The position numbers and the translations under genes are program-made. Below, in pieces: positions 1 to 11,200 of a DNA stretch of 64,000 nucleotides. Each line of letters begins with the position of its first letter. Position 1 is the stretch's first letter. Under the pieces are notes generated by a model. It worked only from the letters and a program-made list of their open reading frames with translations, was not told the DNA's origin and did no database searches. The stretch is from Dendrolimus kikuchii (lineage: Eukaryota > Arthropoda > Insecta > Lepidoptera > Lasiocampidae), in NCBI GenBank assembly GCA_019925095.2, contig CM034392.1:28157887-28221886 (forward strand), read 5' to 3'.

Positions 1-440
1 AAAATGTTGCATCAAGTTCAAAAATATCCCATTTTTCAGAAAGTATTCAACGAATGTATATAAGTCGTGCGCAGAAGGTTTGCCGATGACAACTCCACCC
101 GCCTCTCGTAATCGCGAGCCACAGTCGTCTACTTCGTTTTCAATAACCTATCTATCCGTCATTTAAGTTACTAAAGATAACCAAATCTATCCTTTTGTCC
201 TTACTAGCTTTTCAATAACCTTTCCACGGATAGCATTTCCTATCGAAACCAGCTATCTACTGAGCGGAGGACGAATAGCTTACTACAGATAGGAACGGTC
301 ATACATTTCACGCTTACTTGCGTTTCAATACAAGTTCTCTCCGATAGGCGTAGCTATCTCTAGTAACGTCATTCGCCTATCTGTCAAAATCGGCCAGTAG
401 GTAACTTGACTTTTTGAAAATAAATCGTAATTTCTATTAG
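1..440. other. Intergenic, no gene seen
   Basis: AT-rich sequence with short degenerate stretches. No coding frame, RNA gene or recognisable repeat was supported before the first interspersed repeat at 441. Confidence 0.4.
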
Positions 441-635
441 CCCCTGGTCTAGAGTATGCCGCCATAACAACCTTGAGTTGTATTCCTGCATTAGTGACCA
501 GGTTCCAGTCTCCCTTAAGAGAGCAGCAGCGCATTTGTAGCACCTTTAGTGTTGCAAATGTCTTTAGGCGATGGTAACCGCTTTCCATCAAGTGGGCCGA
601 CTGACTGTCTGCTGAACTCCTACAATAAAAAAAAA
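441..635 (+). repeat. Interspersed repeat family A, 5'-truncated copy
   Basis: First of eight copies in the window of a SINE-like or LINE-tail unit of about 310 bp. The + orientation is set by a 3' end of ...CTCCTGCAATAAAAAAA with an oligo(A) tail. This copy lacks about 115 bp at its 5' end. Other copies: 1324-1634, 1984-2296, 24147-24380, 35304-35390, 41044-41274, 41371-41660 and 51555-51816. Confidence 0.75.
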
Positions 636-1323
636 TGGAATTAATTCAAATGATAATTGATTGTGATGACAGTGACAGTGATTCCGATAGCACAAGGTTC
701 CAGAAGAAATATAAACCACGTGTGAATTATATTTAAATGATTACGAATTTGTACGACTGAACGAAAGGGCTGTAAATGAATTTAAAAAATTAATACAACC
801 CTATTTGAGTGTAAAATCTAAAAGGTAAAAAGCCCCGGTGCCAGTCGTAGGAAGCGGGAGGGGCGACCATCGGCAAACCTTTTACTTACAACTTTATAAT
901 TAAGACCATTTTTTGTTTATAGTATTTTTAAAGCTCCATAACATAGATTTTTCTGAATTTTCCAAATATCGTTAAAAAGTTAAGGGAGACACAATATGTT
1001 CCCACCTGAAAACGGCTGAAAAGACTGTAGTTGTACACTAGAAATAATATTTCTGAACTTTGCGACTATGTGCGTTAAATATCTTTTCTAGAATAAGTTT
1101 TCTTCTTATTGATTGCAAACTAGCAACCTAAGTATTTTGAAAATTAAAATCATCAAGAATAGTGTAAGAAGCCTATCCTTAACATCAATTATTTCGATTA
1201 TTTGTTATGTGAATTACTATATTATTTTATTTATTAAAAAGAACAGACTATAAAGTACAATCGGTCCAGCCCGAGCAGACCGCTGTCGCTGAGCAGTCTG
1301 CTTAGGAGGCTAGCAGCATTATA
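636..1323. other. Intergenic, no gene seen
   Basis: AT-rich spacer between two copies of repeat A. No open frame with recognisable similarity was found. Confidence 0.4.
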
Positions 1324-1634
1324 TCCGTGCAGGAACGGAGAAAGAATACAATTTCCTGCGTTGGGGCGGCCTGTCGTAAGAGGCGACAAAACAACCCACA
1401 GCTAAGTGGTAGGGCATTTTCGCGACTGGATGGCTACCACCCCTGGTCTAAAGTACGTCGCCATAACAACTTAAGTTGTGTTCCAGCATTAGTGATCAGG
1501 TTCCAGTCTCCCTTAAGAGAGCAGCAGCGCATTTGTAGCACCTTTGGTGTTGCAAATGTCCATAGGCGATGGTAACCGCTTTCCATCTAGTGGGCCGTCT
1601 GCCTGTCTGCTGTACTCCTGCAATAATAAAAAAA
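1324..1634 (+). repeat. Interspersed repeat family A, near full-length
   Basis: Begins TCCGTGCAGGAACGGAG and ends CTGCAATAATAAAAAAA. With the reverse-oriented copy at 1984-2296 it forms an inverted pair around a ~350 bp spacer. Confidence 0.75.
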
Positions 1635-1983
1635 TTAAAAATATATGTACCCAGTTCCAAGGTTCACATATTTATGCCGTTCGAGATATTATTATTAATT
1701 AATATATTAATTTTAATAAAGAAAAACTCGTTGAGAAACATCATAATGATTTATGAAGATCTGACTAGCGATGGCCCACGCGCCTGTGGTACATGCAAGA
1801 TATTTATTCCACCCCCCGTTATATAATATATTGTATGAAGGAACTTTATAGGACTCTATAGACAATCTTCACAATGTAAGGTCGCAAACCACCACAGGTG
1901 AGAGGTCAGATGGTTACTATGTGGTCTAGAATCGTGGTGGCTTCCACAGGAAGCGGGTAGACTTGTAACCAGGACTTAATATA

Positions 1984-2296
1984 TTTTTTTTTTATTGCAT
2001 GAGATCAGCAGACAGGCAGATGGCTCACTTGATGATAAGCGATTACCATCGCCTATGGACATTTGCAACATCAAAGTTGCTACAAATACGCTGCTGCTCT
2101 CTTAAGGGAAACTGAAACCTGGTCACTAATGCCGGAACACAACTCAAGGTTGTTATGGCGACATACTTTAGACTAGGGGTGGTAGCCATCCAGTTGGGCA
2201 AATGCCCTACCACCTGGCTGTGGGTTGTTTTGTCGCGTCTTACGACAGGCCGCCCCAACGCAGGAAATTGTATTCTTTCTCCGTTCCTGCACGGAT
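1984..2296 (-). repeat. Interspersed repeat family A, near full-length, inverted
   Basis: Reverse complement of the 1324-1634 copy. The oligo(A) tail reads as oligo(T) at 1984-1993, and the 5' end CGTGCAGGAACGG lies near 2296. Confidence 0.75.
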
Positions 2297-2325
2297 AAAA
2301 ATACAAATATACAACAAAAGCTAAT

Positions 2326-2747
2326 ATAAATCTATAATATTATAAAATTCTAAAAATGCCGTGTTTTGCTATTTAAAAAACGACTGGAATACACTATATA
2401 AACGATGGAAATGGAGAACACGATACTATTTTTTTAGATTCCTAGTCAAACAGACGGGATTCTCGTAAAAACTACTAGGCGGATTTTGATGCGGTTTTTG
2501 CTGCTCGACCGTAAATTCGTAGACTTATCAATATCTATGCTACTTTTTATCCTGAGAATCCCACGGAAAATTTTCTGGGAATGGTTTAAAATGGCCAGAC
2601 TGAAAAAAATCGACTTTTAATGTGATTTTGTCACTGATCGGTAGAAAATATTATGTAATAAAATGCGTGACAATTTTTTATCCCGGGAATCTGGCGACAA
2701 TTTCCCGGGAGGGTTTTAAAGTAGGCAGTATACATAAAAATCAGCTG
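2326..2747 (+). repeat. Interspersed repeat family D
   Basis: Begins near AATATTATAAAATTC and ends near CCCGGGAGGGTTTTAAAG. Related copies lie at 25541-25965 and 36097-36765, all sharing the 'actggaatagac..aaacgatgg' segment. There is no coding capacity. Probably a non-autonomous element; class not determined. Confidence 0.55.
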
Positions 2748-2758
2748 ATTCGGATCCA

Positions 2759-2872
2759 TACATACATACATACATAACTTCACGCCAGTTCCCCTGCGGG
2801 GTAGGCACGAACAACAGAGTGCCATTTAGGCTTATTCTTACACACATCACTTGCCTCTTTGACAAGTGAGGC
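2759..2872 (-). mobile_element. RTE-type LINE 3' tail, 114 bp, with target duplication
   Basis: Extreme 3' end of the RTE-like LINE seen elsewhere here, with its (TACA)n tail at the left. It is flanked by an 11 bp direct repeat ATTCGGATCCA at 2748-2758 and 2873-2883, as expected for target-primed reverse transcription. It lies immediately 5' of an oppositely oriented RTE copy. Confidence 0.7.
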
Positions 2873-2883
2873 ATTCGGATCCA

Positions 2884-3246
2884 ATTGATATTAAAAGAAT
2901 ATAATCCTAGAGTTGCTCTGAAAGAGAGTGTCGGGGTGAAGGTAAGGAAAGGAATGCTCCGGTGGTTCGGGCATGTGGAAAGAATGACTAAACAGATATA
3001 CAATGCAAAAGTGGATGGATGCAGAAGACGTAGAAGGCCACGACACACCTTCCATGATCAAATTGATCGTGTACCAGCAGAAGGTGATGTCAGGAGCCTT
3101 AAGAACAGACGAGCGTGCATGACAAGAGTTATGAATGTGAAAGAAGCAAGTGAGGTGCGTAAGAATAAGCCTAAATGGCGCTCTGTTGTACGTGCCTATC
3201 CCGCAAGGGAACTGGCGTGAAGTTATGTATGTTGTATGTTATGTAT
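2884..3246 (+). pseudogene. RTE-type LINE reverse transcriptase, C-terminal remnant
   Basis: A continuous frame (about 2885-3220) gives ~111 aa resembling the C-terminus of insect RTE LINE polyproteins: RWFGHVERM, then [13 protein letters not shown], ending in YPARELA. The stop is followed by a TATG-rich tail typical of RTE 3' ends. It is 5'-truncated, without endonuclease or the catalytic reverse-transcriptase core, so it cannot move itself. Confidence 0.7.
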
Positions 3247-3712
3247 TAGTAAGTTATCCTAGACTTTTATATTTGCCGAGATTTCCTGACTTGGAAACTG
3301 GACTTGCTTGATATGACACTTTCTTTATTTATTAGATATCTTTAGTAGAACAGATATAGTTATATATGCCTTTAGTAACATTACTTGTCCCGGGTTTTGA
3401 CGGGAATCTTCGGAATTCAAGTATTTTCATACTTAAAAATCCGTTGTCCTGCTGAAAATACCCTTTGAATTTCAATATTATAAAATAACTGTAAACTGCG
3501 TTAGACGTCAAGCGTGGACGAATTCGCGGGCATGTCCTAATAATTAAACAAACAATGACGTCACTAATTGTATAATTACATTAAATTAAGAAAATATGAT
3601 AATTCACAAGTTTTTCATTTATTTACATAATTTGTGTAAAATTAATTTATTATAATATAAATATCAATAAATGTAGATATAATTTGTCTAGTTATAATTA
3701 GTTTATAGTATA
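3247..3712. other. Intergenic, AT-rich, no gene seen
   Basis: Strongly AT-rich run with no supported gene. Degenerate mobile-element sequence is likely but not assignable. Confidence 0.35.
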
Positions 3713-3964
3713 CTAGCGGTCCAGCGCGGTTTCACCCGCGCTCTGTCCCGCTCCCGTGGTATATAGCGTAATGTTATACAGCCTATGACACTCCTTGTTA
3801 ACGTAGCTTTCCACAGTAAAAGAATTTTATCCATATATTGTCGCTTGCCTAATAAATAAATTATTTCTTTCTTTCAATTTTTAAAATCGGTTTGGTAGAT
3901 CCAGAGGCTACCCCCTACAACGTCACAAACTCACAAACTTTACTTCTTTATAATATTAGTATAG
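3713..3964 (-). mobile_element. Helitron-like element, family 2, degenerate
   Basis: On the - strand the 3' end is CTAG next to T, after a short hairpin (CGCGGG..CCGCG), and the 5' end is near TATACTAATATTATAAAG. These are the non-autonomous Helitron hallmarks: CTRR 3' end, A|T target, no target duplication. Related copies lie at 3980-4208 and 38161-38828. Confidence 0.5.
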
Positions 3965-3979
3965 ACGATTATTCAAGTA

Positions 3980-4208
3980 CTAGCTGTGCACGCGACGCCG
4001 TCCACGTGGAATTTGTTTTCAAAGCCCCCCCCCCCCCCCCGATTTTGAAACATTTTTCATTGCTGCTCCACTCCTATTGGTCTTAGCCTGATGATATATA
4101 GCCTATAGCCTTCCTCGATAAATGGGCTATCTAACACTGAAAGAATTTTTCAAATCCGACCAGTAGTTCCTGAGATTAGCGCGTTTAAACAAACTGTTTA
4201 GCTTTATA
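3980..4208 (-). mobile_element. Helitron-like element, family 2
   Basis: The 3' end (CTAG, next base T on the - strand) is at 3980. The body contains the 'gaggaaggctataggctata' segment shared with 38161-38828 and a poly(C) run near 4026-4040. The 5' end abuts the RTE tail at 4209. Confidence 0.5.
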
Positions 4209-4488
4209 TATACATACATACTTAACTTCACGCCAGTTCCCTTGCGGGGTAGACACGAACAACAGAGCGCCATTCAGTCTTATTCTTACACACCTCACTC
4301 GCTTCTTTGACATTCATAACTCTTGTCATGCACGCTCGTCTGTTCTTAAGGCTCCTGACATCACCTTCTGCTAGTACACGATCAATTTGATCATGGAAGG
4401 TGTGTCGTGGCCTTCCACGACTTCTGCATCCATCCACTTTTGGATTGTATATCTGTTTTGTCATGCTTTCATCATGCATTCTTTCCAC
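4209..4488 (-). pseudogene. RTE-type LINE C-terminal remnant
   Basis: The - strand frame 4228-4488 encodes ~86 aa with [20 protein letters not shown] and the same YPARELA end as the 2884 copy. The tail is at the left. It is 5'-truncated. Confidence 0.7.
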
Positions 4489-5029
4489 ATATATATATTA
4501 GTATATTATTCAAAAATGATTAACTTGTTAATGGGCTGCGCTTTGACAGAGAGTGACTAGAGATTAAGGGTAATTTGAGTTTAGGGATATATATAAGACT
4601 TTTAAATCGCCAACCAACGAAGCTTTTGTGACAACTCGAAAAGCCACATTTTACTACACCGTGCACATTTCACGCAAAACACATTTTAGGGATTCGTGCG
4701 TGCACCTCTTGTAGGTGAAGACGCGTCCTTTTTATAATGCTCGCATCTACAGCAGTTGGAAACGAAGTAACACCACTATTTAAATATTGAACATCTATAT
4801 ATTGAGTTTTTAAAGCGCGTAACAAAATATGACATAGTCTAATGTGAAGTAATAATCGAGAGAGAGGACATACGTCATAGATAATGCAAATCTTAAAAAC
4901 TAGTGTTGCCACACTAAACACAAAAAATATAGTGGCGAGTAAAGGGGCCACACCATGCTGAAGTATTTATTACTTTTAATATAAACCTGCAAAGCACGAC
5001 AACGCCCTTCAGTTCCCGGCAAAACAAAT
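4489..5029. other. Intergenic, no gene seen
   Basis: Contains a short stretch near 4620-4690 related to repeat family G (GTGACAACTC...CACATTTTACTA). No credible gene. Confidence 0.35.
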
Positions 5030-5195
5030 CTTACCATAAACGGCCTTACTTATAATAATCTCGTTAAGAAACGATTAACCATCTTGAATCAGAATCAAAC
5101 CCTAATCAATGAATAGCTTTTTTTTCACTTATAAACGTTAATTACCTGTTGTTTACCTAAGAGGAGTACAGATAAACGAAATTTGATTTTAAGAG
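5030..5195 (+). repeat. Repeat family I, copy without LINE insertion
   Basis: Matches 36915-37165 base for base over long stretches ('aatctcgttaagaaacgatta', 'ttcacttataaacg', 'cctaagagga'). The 36 kb copy carries an 80 bp RTE tail in the middle; this one does not, so it represents the unfilled state. Confidence 0.6.
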
Positions 5196-5361
5196 CTAAG
5201 ACTCGAGCTCCAGGGGTGGAAGTGATAAACGGCCTAACCTCGGAAGTAGCTTCGATGAACCTGCAGCTCACCTCTATACACCCCTTAGCCACTCACACCC
5301 ATGTTGCCCCTGTCTTTATGGCATTTTTTGGGGCCCATGCAGGGAGTGGCGAGTCACCGTC

Positions 5362-5681
5362 TGCCCATTTTTCCATGTTCCCCGAACATTGCGACGGGCA
5401 GACGCCATAGTCCCCATATTCCCAGACCCCTAGTACCATTAGCAGTTCACCCCAATAGCCCGGTACTTTTTGTCCTCATTTCCCACAATAGTCCTACACT
5501 GGCCGGGGCTTGTCCTTGGGTGCATTACTATATGGTGTGGACAGGGATAATCGCCGGTCAGTGTCACGCCACATTTACATTAAATTTGTCAAGGGGCCTC
5601 TACGTGTTGGCCTTCCCATGGCCCCATGCAAGCCCTCCAAAAGTCCAGGCCATTTTCATGGCCTGTGGTCACTGGAGACAG
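5362..5681 (+). repeat. Repeat family F, ~320 bp
   Basis: Nearly the same sequence, in the same orientation, occurs at 50297-50617 (from TGCCCATTTTTCCATGTTCC to the GTGGTC region). It is more GC-rich and better conserved than its surroundings. The open frames across it are not shared in a way that suggests a protein. Probably an untranslated part of a larger element; class unknown. Confidence 0.65.
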
Positions 5682-5888
5682 TAATAACGACAATGTTTTG
5701 ATAAAATTATACTAACAGTAGCTATTGCCCGTGGCTTTGCTCATGTTTAAAAATTATAATTACGTGGGTCATGAAATGGGCACGAACTTGCTTTGTACCT
5801 CAAAGTACTATTAATAAATACCCGTAACGCCATCTAGCCCAGCGAAGGCGGAACTAACCATGAGAGCAACACGTTTAAATTTTATACA

Positions 5889-6215
5889 TGAAAGGGAGTT
5901 TTTGGCGGGAACTGAAAAGGGACGTTGTGCTGTGCAGTTTTATTTACGAAAAATGTGTAAAATTACTCTAAAATGAACAATAATTGTAGGATATTGATAG
6001 TCTTTGAATAGTAATTATGTGTTTTTTTGAGAAATATGAACTGTATAATCAAATGTTGCCTTTCGAGTTTTCACAAAAAGTCCGTTAGATGGCGTCGGTT
6101 TTAGCCTACAATGCAACTGCGCTACTATACAAAGACTTATACATTAGAGGTTGTATGGACTAAGATTCCTTTGCCTGCCTTTATAGCGAATTCCACTACT
6201 ACTACTACTAATATT
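5889..6215 (+). repeat. Repeat family G
   Basis: Shares 'TTTTTGGCGGGAACTGAAA', the 'GATATTGATAGT' region and 'CCTTTGCCTGCCTTT' with reverse-oriented copies at 15893-16205 and 16628-16815. No coding capacity. Confidence 0.6.
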
Positions 6216-7269
6216 TATAAGTGAAAAGACAAACTCACGCATTTATAATATTAATTAGGATTTGTATTAGCATTGCCATATAAGAGTATAAAAATAATTC
6301 GATTATCCACTTTCGTTAGCTTAACTGAATCTATGATTCGGACAAGGTGCAAGACCATGGAACTAAGGCCATAGGTATACCATAGGTAGTAATGGCCTTA
6401 GATCCATTGCCTGCCATTTTGTCGAAGTGGAACAATAACAACAACTAGTCATGTGAATCATTCTATAAAATCGATTTCAGATTTATATCTTATCGAATTT
6501 TCAAAATCGATGTCAACAAAACAATCGTAGATAGATATTTATGTATTTATACTAAAACGAAATGATCATTCGTTGACATTCTCCGGAAATCCACCTCGTG
6601 GCAGAATCATTAACTGAATGGGACAATTCGATAGAACTTGACACCCGCTGAAGGCCAATGAACGATTATTTATTCATTTGAAACGAGTAGGCATGAATAA
6701 TCGGCATTAACATATCTTTAAGATTCTTAAACAAGCTTTCGAACTTACTCAAACTTAATATGAATAAGACCCAAAGAAAATACTTTTGTATTAGAATTAC
6801 TTTAATCAAATCAAAAAATGATTTTATAAATCGCGCGTTACTATATTATTCTAATTATGATTAAATTAATTGCGAATTGAATTTAATTGAAATGAATCAT
6901 ATTAACTAATCAATGGTAAAATTGATCTCTTAATGGAAAATGTAACGATAGATGTGCAAACGTCAAAGGACGAACGATTGGAAAGAGGACAGTGGATTAT
7001 AATCCCTACGAATATTTGCCAAAACCACCAAACGAATTATTTATTTGAAATCAATTTATAATGCATATATTATATATATATTTGAAACTTAAAACGTTAA
7101 GCTTTTTTATCTTGTCAGAATGCTCCATTGGGAATCTTTCGAATTTGACCGGTTATTTCTTACATTCTTATATCGTTTTCATTTCATTGAATTGAATCAG
7201 GAGTCAGTGTAATTCATTATCTTGTTAAAAAATAATAATCGATTAGAGACTAACTACACTTATAGCTTA
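6216..7269. other. Intergenic, AT-rich, no gene seen
   Basis: About 1 kb of AT-rich DNA up to the BEL/Pao element. Nothing supported. The last five bases, GCTTA (7265-7269), are the left target duplication of that element. Confidence 0.4.
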
Positions 7270-7709
7270 TGTTACGACATGCCGTCACAGTCCTAGAAAG
7301 CATCCTTTCCTGGCAACATTTCCTCATTCACACCCTTATTCGGCCGATCACCAGTAGAGGGCGCTGCGCATAAGCATGCGTCTCATTGGCCAAGCAAAAT
7401 TTCTCATTGGCTGCCTAACGATCATAACGACGCCACGCTCGTCAATTAACATTAACAAAACGTTGGAAAACCGCTGAATTGTACCAAAAAACCGTTTCTC
7501 AAGTGCCATCGTCTCCCGCAAACTAGTGTAGTGTATGTGCAACGCAAGAAAACTAATCCGGCCAAAATCCTGCATATCTCCTTACACAGCTCCAGTGACG
7601 GTAAGAGTTCAAATTTCTTTATGCTTGTTTCGCTAGGGTTTGAGAGGCGGCATCAGGTGTACAAAGAGTCAGGGTTTGCTCCGGCTGAGTAGCCATTCAT
7701 ATTCGTTCA
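7270..7709 (+). repeat. 5' LTR of BEL/Pao element
   Basis: TG...CA-bounded 440 bp LTR. It would contain the element promoter; no unambiguous TATA box was picked out. Confidence 0.95.
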
Positions 7710-7713
7710 ATAG

Positions 7714-7727
7714 TGGTCCTTCGAGCC
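7714..7727 (+). other. Candidate primer-binding site
   Basis: TGGTCCTTCGAGCC starts four bases after the LTR. The leading TGG complements the CCA 3' end of a tRNA, as expected for minus-strand priming. The tRNA was not identified. Confidence 0.6.
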
Positions 7728-8200
7728 TAAAATTAACCAACTGTATTGTTCAATAAAGCCTCTACAGCCAACCTTATGTTTGTTTAAATACGTTTACAAT
7801 AATTCAATAATCTCTTATATTATAATAGCTTAGTAAAACATACTCAATCTATGTCAATACATTTAAACAAGGTACTTTTAAATTTCTCAGAACGTTGTTT
7901 CGATCAAGTTACGTTACTAATTTCACAGTGTAATAGCATTAGCAGTGCACTGGCTCTTTGTATGCGGCACTGTTCTTTGGTTCACTTGATGCCGTTTAGA
8001 ACGAGTTTGTTTTGTTTGTGCTCGGAACAACTATACAATTGAAATAAATACCCACTTAGATAATTTAATTTAGTAAGTTTATAACTCGTATACGTTACTT
8101 TGTGTAATAACTGTGCTCTTTTATTTGAATACGCAGTTAAGGCACAGTATTTCGTTATTCTATTTTTTTCCTGATAAAACAAGTGTTATATAGTATCAAC

Positions 8201-11200
8201 ATGAGTCAAGCTAAGTCTGTTGATACAAATAAAACTAAATTACAAGCCGAATTGAAGGCTTTAATTAGCCGACGGGAACATGCATTTCGTTCCATGCAAG
8301 TCCTTTATGATCTGTCGAAGGAAATGTCTATAGACTCGTCGAAAATATCAAAATTTAGGGTTCGGTATAAAACTATTGAATCTTTACGTGAAACCTTTGC
8401 AGAAATCAACCATGATATTAATTTAAAAAAATTAGAGATAGAACCCGGTAGCATAATCGATTCGAACACTTTAGATTCTTTTGATGAATTGTACTATGAG
8501 GTATTAGAAACCGCCGACTCTTTAGAATCTCAAATTATGCCATCAACTTCTACTCAGAATAATGATGGTATTCGAACTTCCCAAGTTCGGCTACCCAAAC
8601 TCCAAATACCTAAGTTTGATGGAAACATTGAAAACTGGCAAACATTTAAAGACAGTTATTTGCCCTTAATTCACACTAACATGTCCTTATCTGAAATAGA
8701 AAAATTTCACTATTTAATTTCTAGTCTATCTGGCTTCGCTTTGACAATCGCGAAGGGCTTGCCATTAATCGCGTCAAACTACCAAGTTGTTTTCCAAGCA
8801 TTAACCGACAGATATGACAATAAAAGGGTTCTAGCCACATCGTATCTGGACAAATTATGTATGTTAACGCCTTTAAATAAGTTTTCATTTGAGAGTTTGA
8901 ATGACTTAACTAATACACTGTACGAGTCGGTGAATGCACTTCGTGCGCTCAATATACAACCTCTTAGTGAGTTTTTATTGTTCTATCTCGCCGCGCGTAC
9001 GCTCGACGCTGATACACGGCAGCGTTTTGAGCTACAAAATACGCGTGAGATACCAACTTTTAATGACTTACTCACATTCGTGCAAAATTATATTAAAATA
9101 TTAGAAGTAAGTCAACCGCCTTCCACTTCTCAATTAAAATTAAATTCAAAATTAAATCGCCTCAATAACAATAATTCGCGTAATAATATATCTAAAAATA
9201 ATATTCAAAATAATTACAGTCCACTGCTACAATCATTTGTTACTACTACTCATGACGAAAAACGCTATTTTCTTTGTCCATGCTGCCAGAATTCCCACAG
9301 CATATATAAATGTTTAAAATTCCAAGGTCTAGACGTTCCAACTAGACGTCAATTAGTTAATGATCTTAAACTTTGTTTTAACTGTTTGCGTTCGGGGCAT
9401 GAGATTAATGCCTGCAACTCTAAGACTACCTGTTTGATTTGCGGATCTAAACATAACACTTTGTTGCATATTGACATGCCAACAGAAAGTGCTACATTAA
9501 CTAGTACTATTACTAGACCTAGTAATCAACATACCATAAAATTACTAGGCTCCGCTGTAGTTCGTTTATGCGATATAAATGGTGAGATACAATTTGCACG
9601 AGCCCTCATTGATAGTTGTTCAATGGATTCGTTCATTACAACTGCATACGCACGAAAACTTGGTCTGCCTGTGCAACGCTGTAGGATGTCTGTCACCGGT
9701 CTGGGACAGAACAAGGTAGACGAAATACAAGGTGTAACCTTTTGCTCGATTACGCCTAAACATAGCGATTACCCGCGCTTCGACTTATCCTTAGTTGTTT
9801 TAAAGAAAATCACTTCCAATATGCCTGGTGTACCTATCCCTTCGACAATTCGTGATTATTTTAAACATTTGAACCTCGCTGATGAAAATTTCGATAGACC
9901 AAACTCAATCGACATTCTGCTAGGTGTAGATTGCTTCGATCAAATCTACCTTGGGCCACGTTATGCGCCGGGTCCTGGGTTGCCATGCGCGTTATCCAGC
10001 GTATTTGGTTGGGTGATAACTGGTCAATATAATGACCGCTCGTTTATTCGTGCTCCATCTCAGTCAGTTACATCTCTCGTCGCGTCTACATGTGCTCTCG
10101 ACGAAATAGTTCAACAATTCTGGGAAGCTGAAGAACCTCCAAAAGTTCATATATCTGTTCCAGAAGATGATATTTGCGAACAAATTTACAAAAGATATAC
10201 TTACCGTAAACTAGATGGTCGCTACGTTGTCCCTCTTATGTTAAAAGAGGACGCTTCTCTATTAGGGGATTCTCACCAATATGCTCTCAACTGTTTCTTG
10301 AGTTTGGAAAAACGCCTTGCTCGTGACCCAAACCAAAAAACTGAATATGTAAAGTTTATGCACCAGTACGAGGAACTCGGCCACATGCAGCCGGTAACAG
10401 CTTCTTCGCCTACTGACCAAACTTATCTTATTGCTCATCATCTTATCGTTCGCTCTGAGAGTTCCACAACCCCAGTTAGAGTTGTTTTCAACGGCAGTGG
10501 CCCTACGTCTAATGGTAGATCACTTAATGATGTAGTTCACGTCGGTCCAAAATTGCAAGTTAATATCATTGACTTAGTCACAAAATTTAGACTGCACAAA
10601 ATTGTGATAACGGCTGATATCTGTAAAATGTATCGACAGATCCTAATAAGATCGCAAGATAGGGCTTTTCAACATATTCTTTGGCGTAACGAACCCAGTG
10701 AACCGCTCCAGGAGCATGAACTCAAAACAATTACATATGGTGTAAGTAGTTCCCCCTACTTAGCTATACGCACACTACGACAACTTGCTGAGGATCATGG
10801 TGCTACTTTTCCTCATGCTGCACAAGTATTACGTGAAGATACTTTTATGGATGACATCACCACTGGCTGTTCGTCTGTAGACGAAGCTATAAAACTTAAA
10901 GAAGACCTAATTTCCTTGTTAAAGTTAGGCCAGTTTGAACTTCGGAAATGGAGTAGTAATACTCCGCAAATCCTTACTGATATTCCAGCGGAGCATTGTC
11001 AAGCACCTAAAATTTTTTCCGAATTAAACGATGAGTCTTATCTTAAAATCTTAGGTATCAAATGGGATCCAGTTTGTGATCGCTTTACTTATTCCTTTTC
11101 TAACAAATTCAACGTGGAATTCACTAAACGTTCGATCCTCTCAATTATTGCTAGAATATTCGACCCTCTCGGATGGATTGCTCCTATTGTATTTTCAGCT

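Noticed and set aside
4026..4040. Poly(C) run
   Set aside because: A homopolymer inside a degenerate Helitron; may partly be a sequencing artefact and carries no further signal.
7348..7575. 75 aa frame on - strand, repeated at 13634
   Set aside because: Lies wholly in the BEL LTRs and repeats only because the LTR is duplicated.
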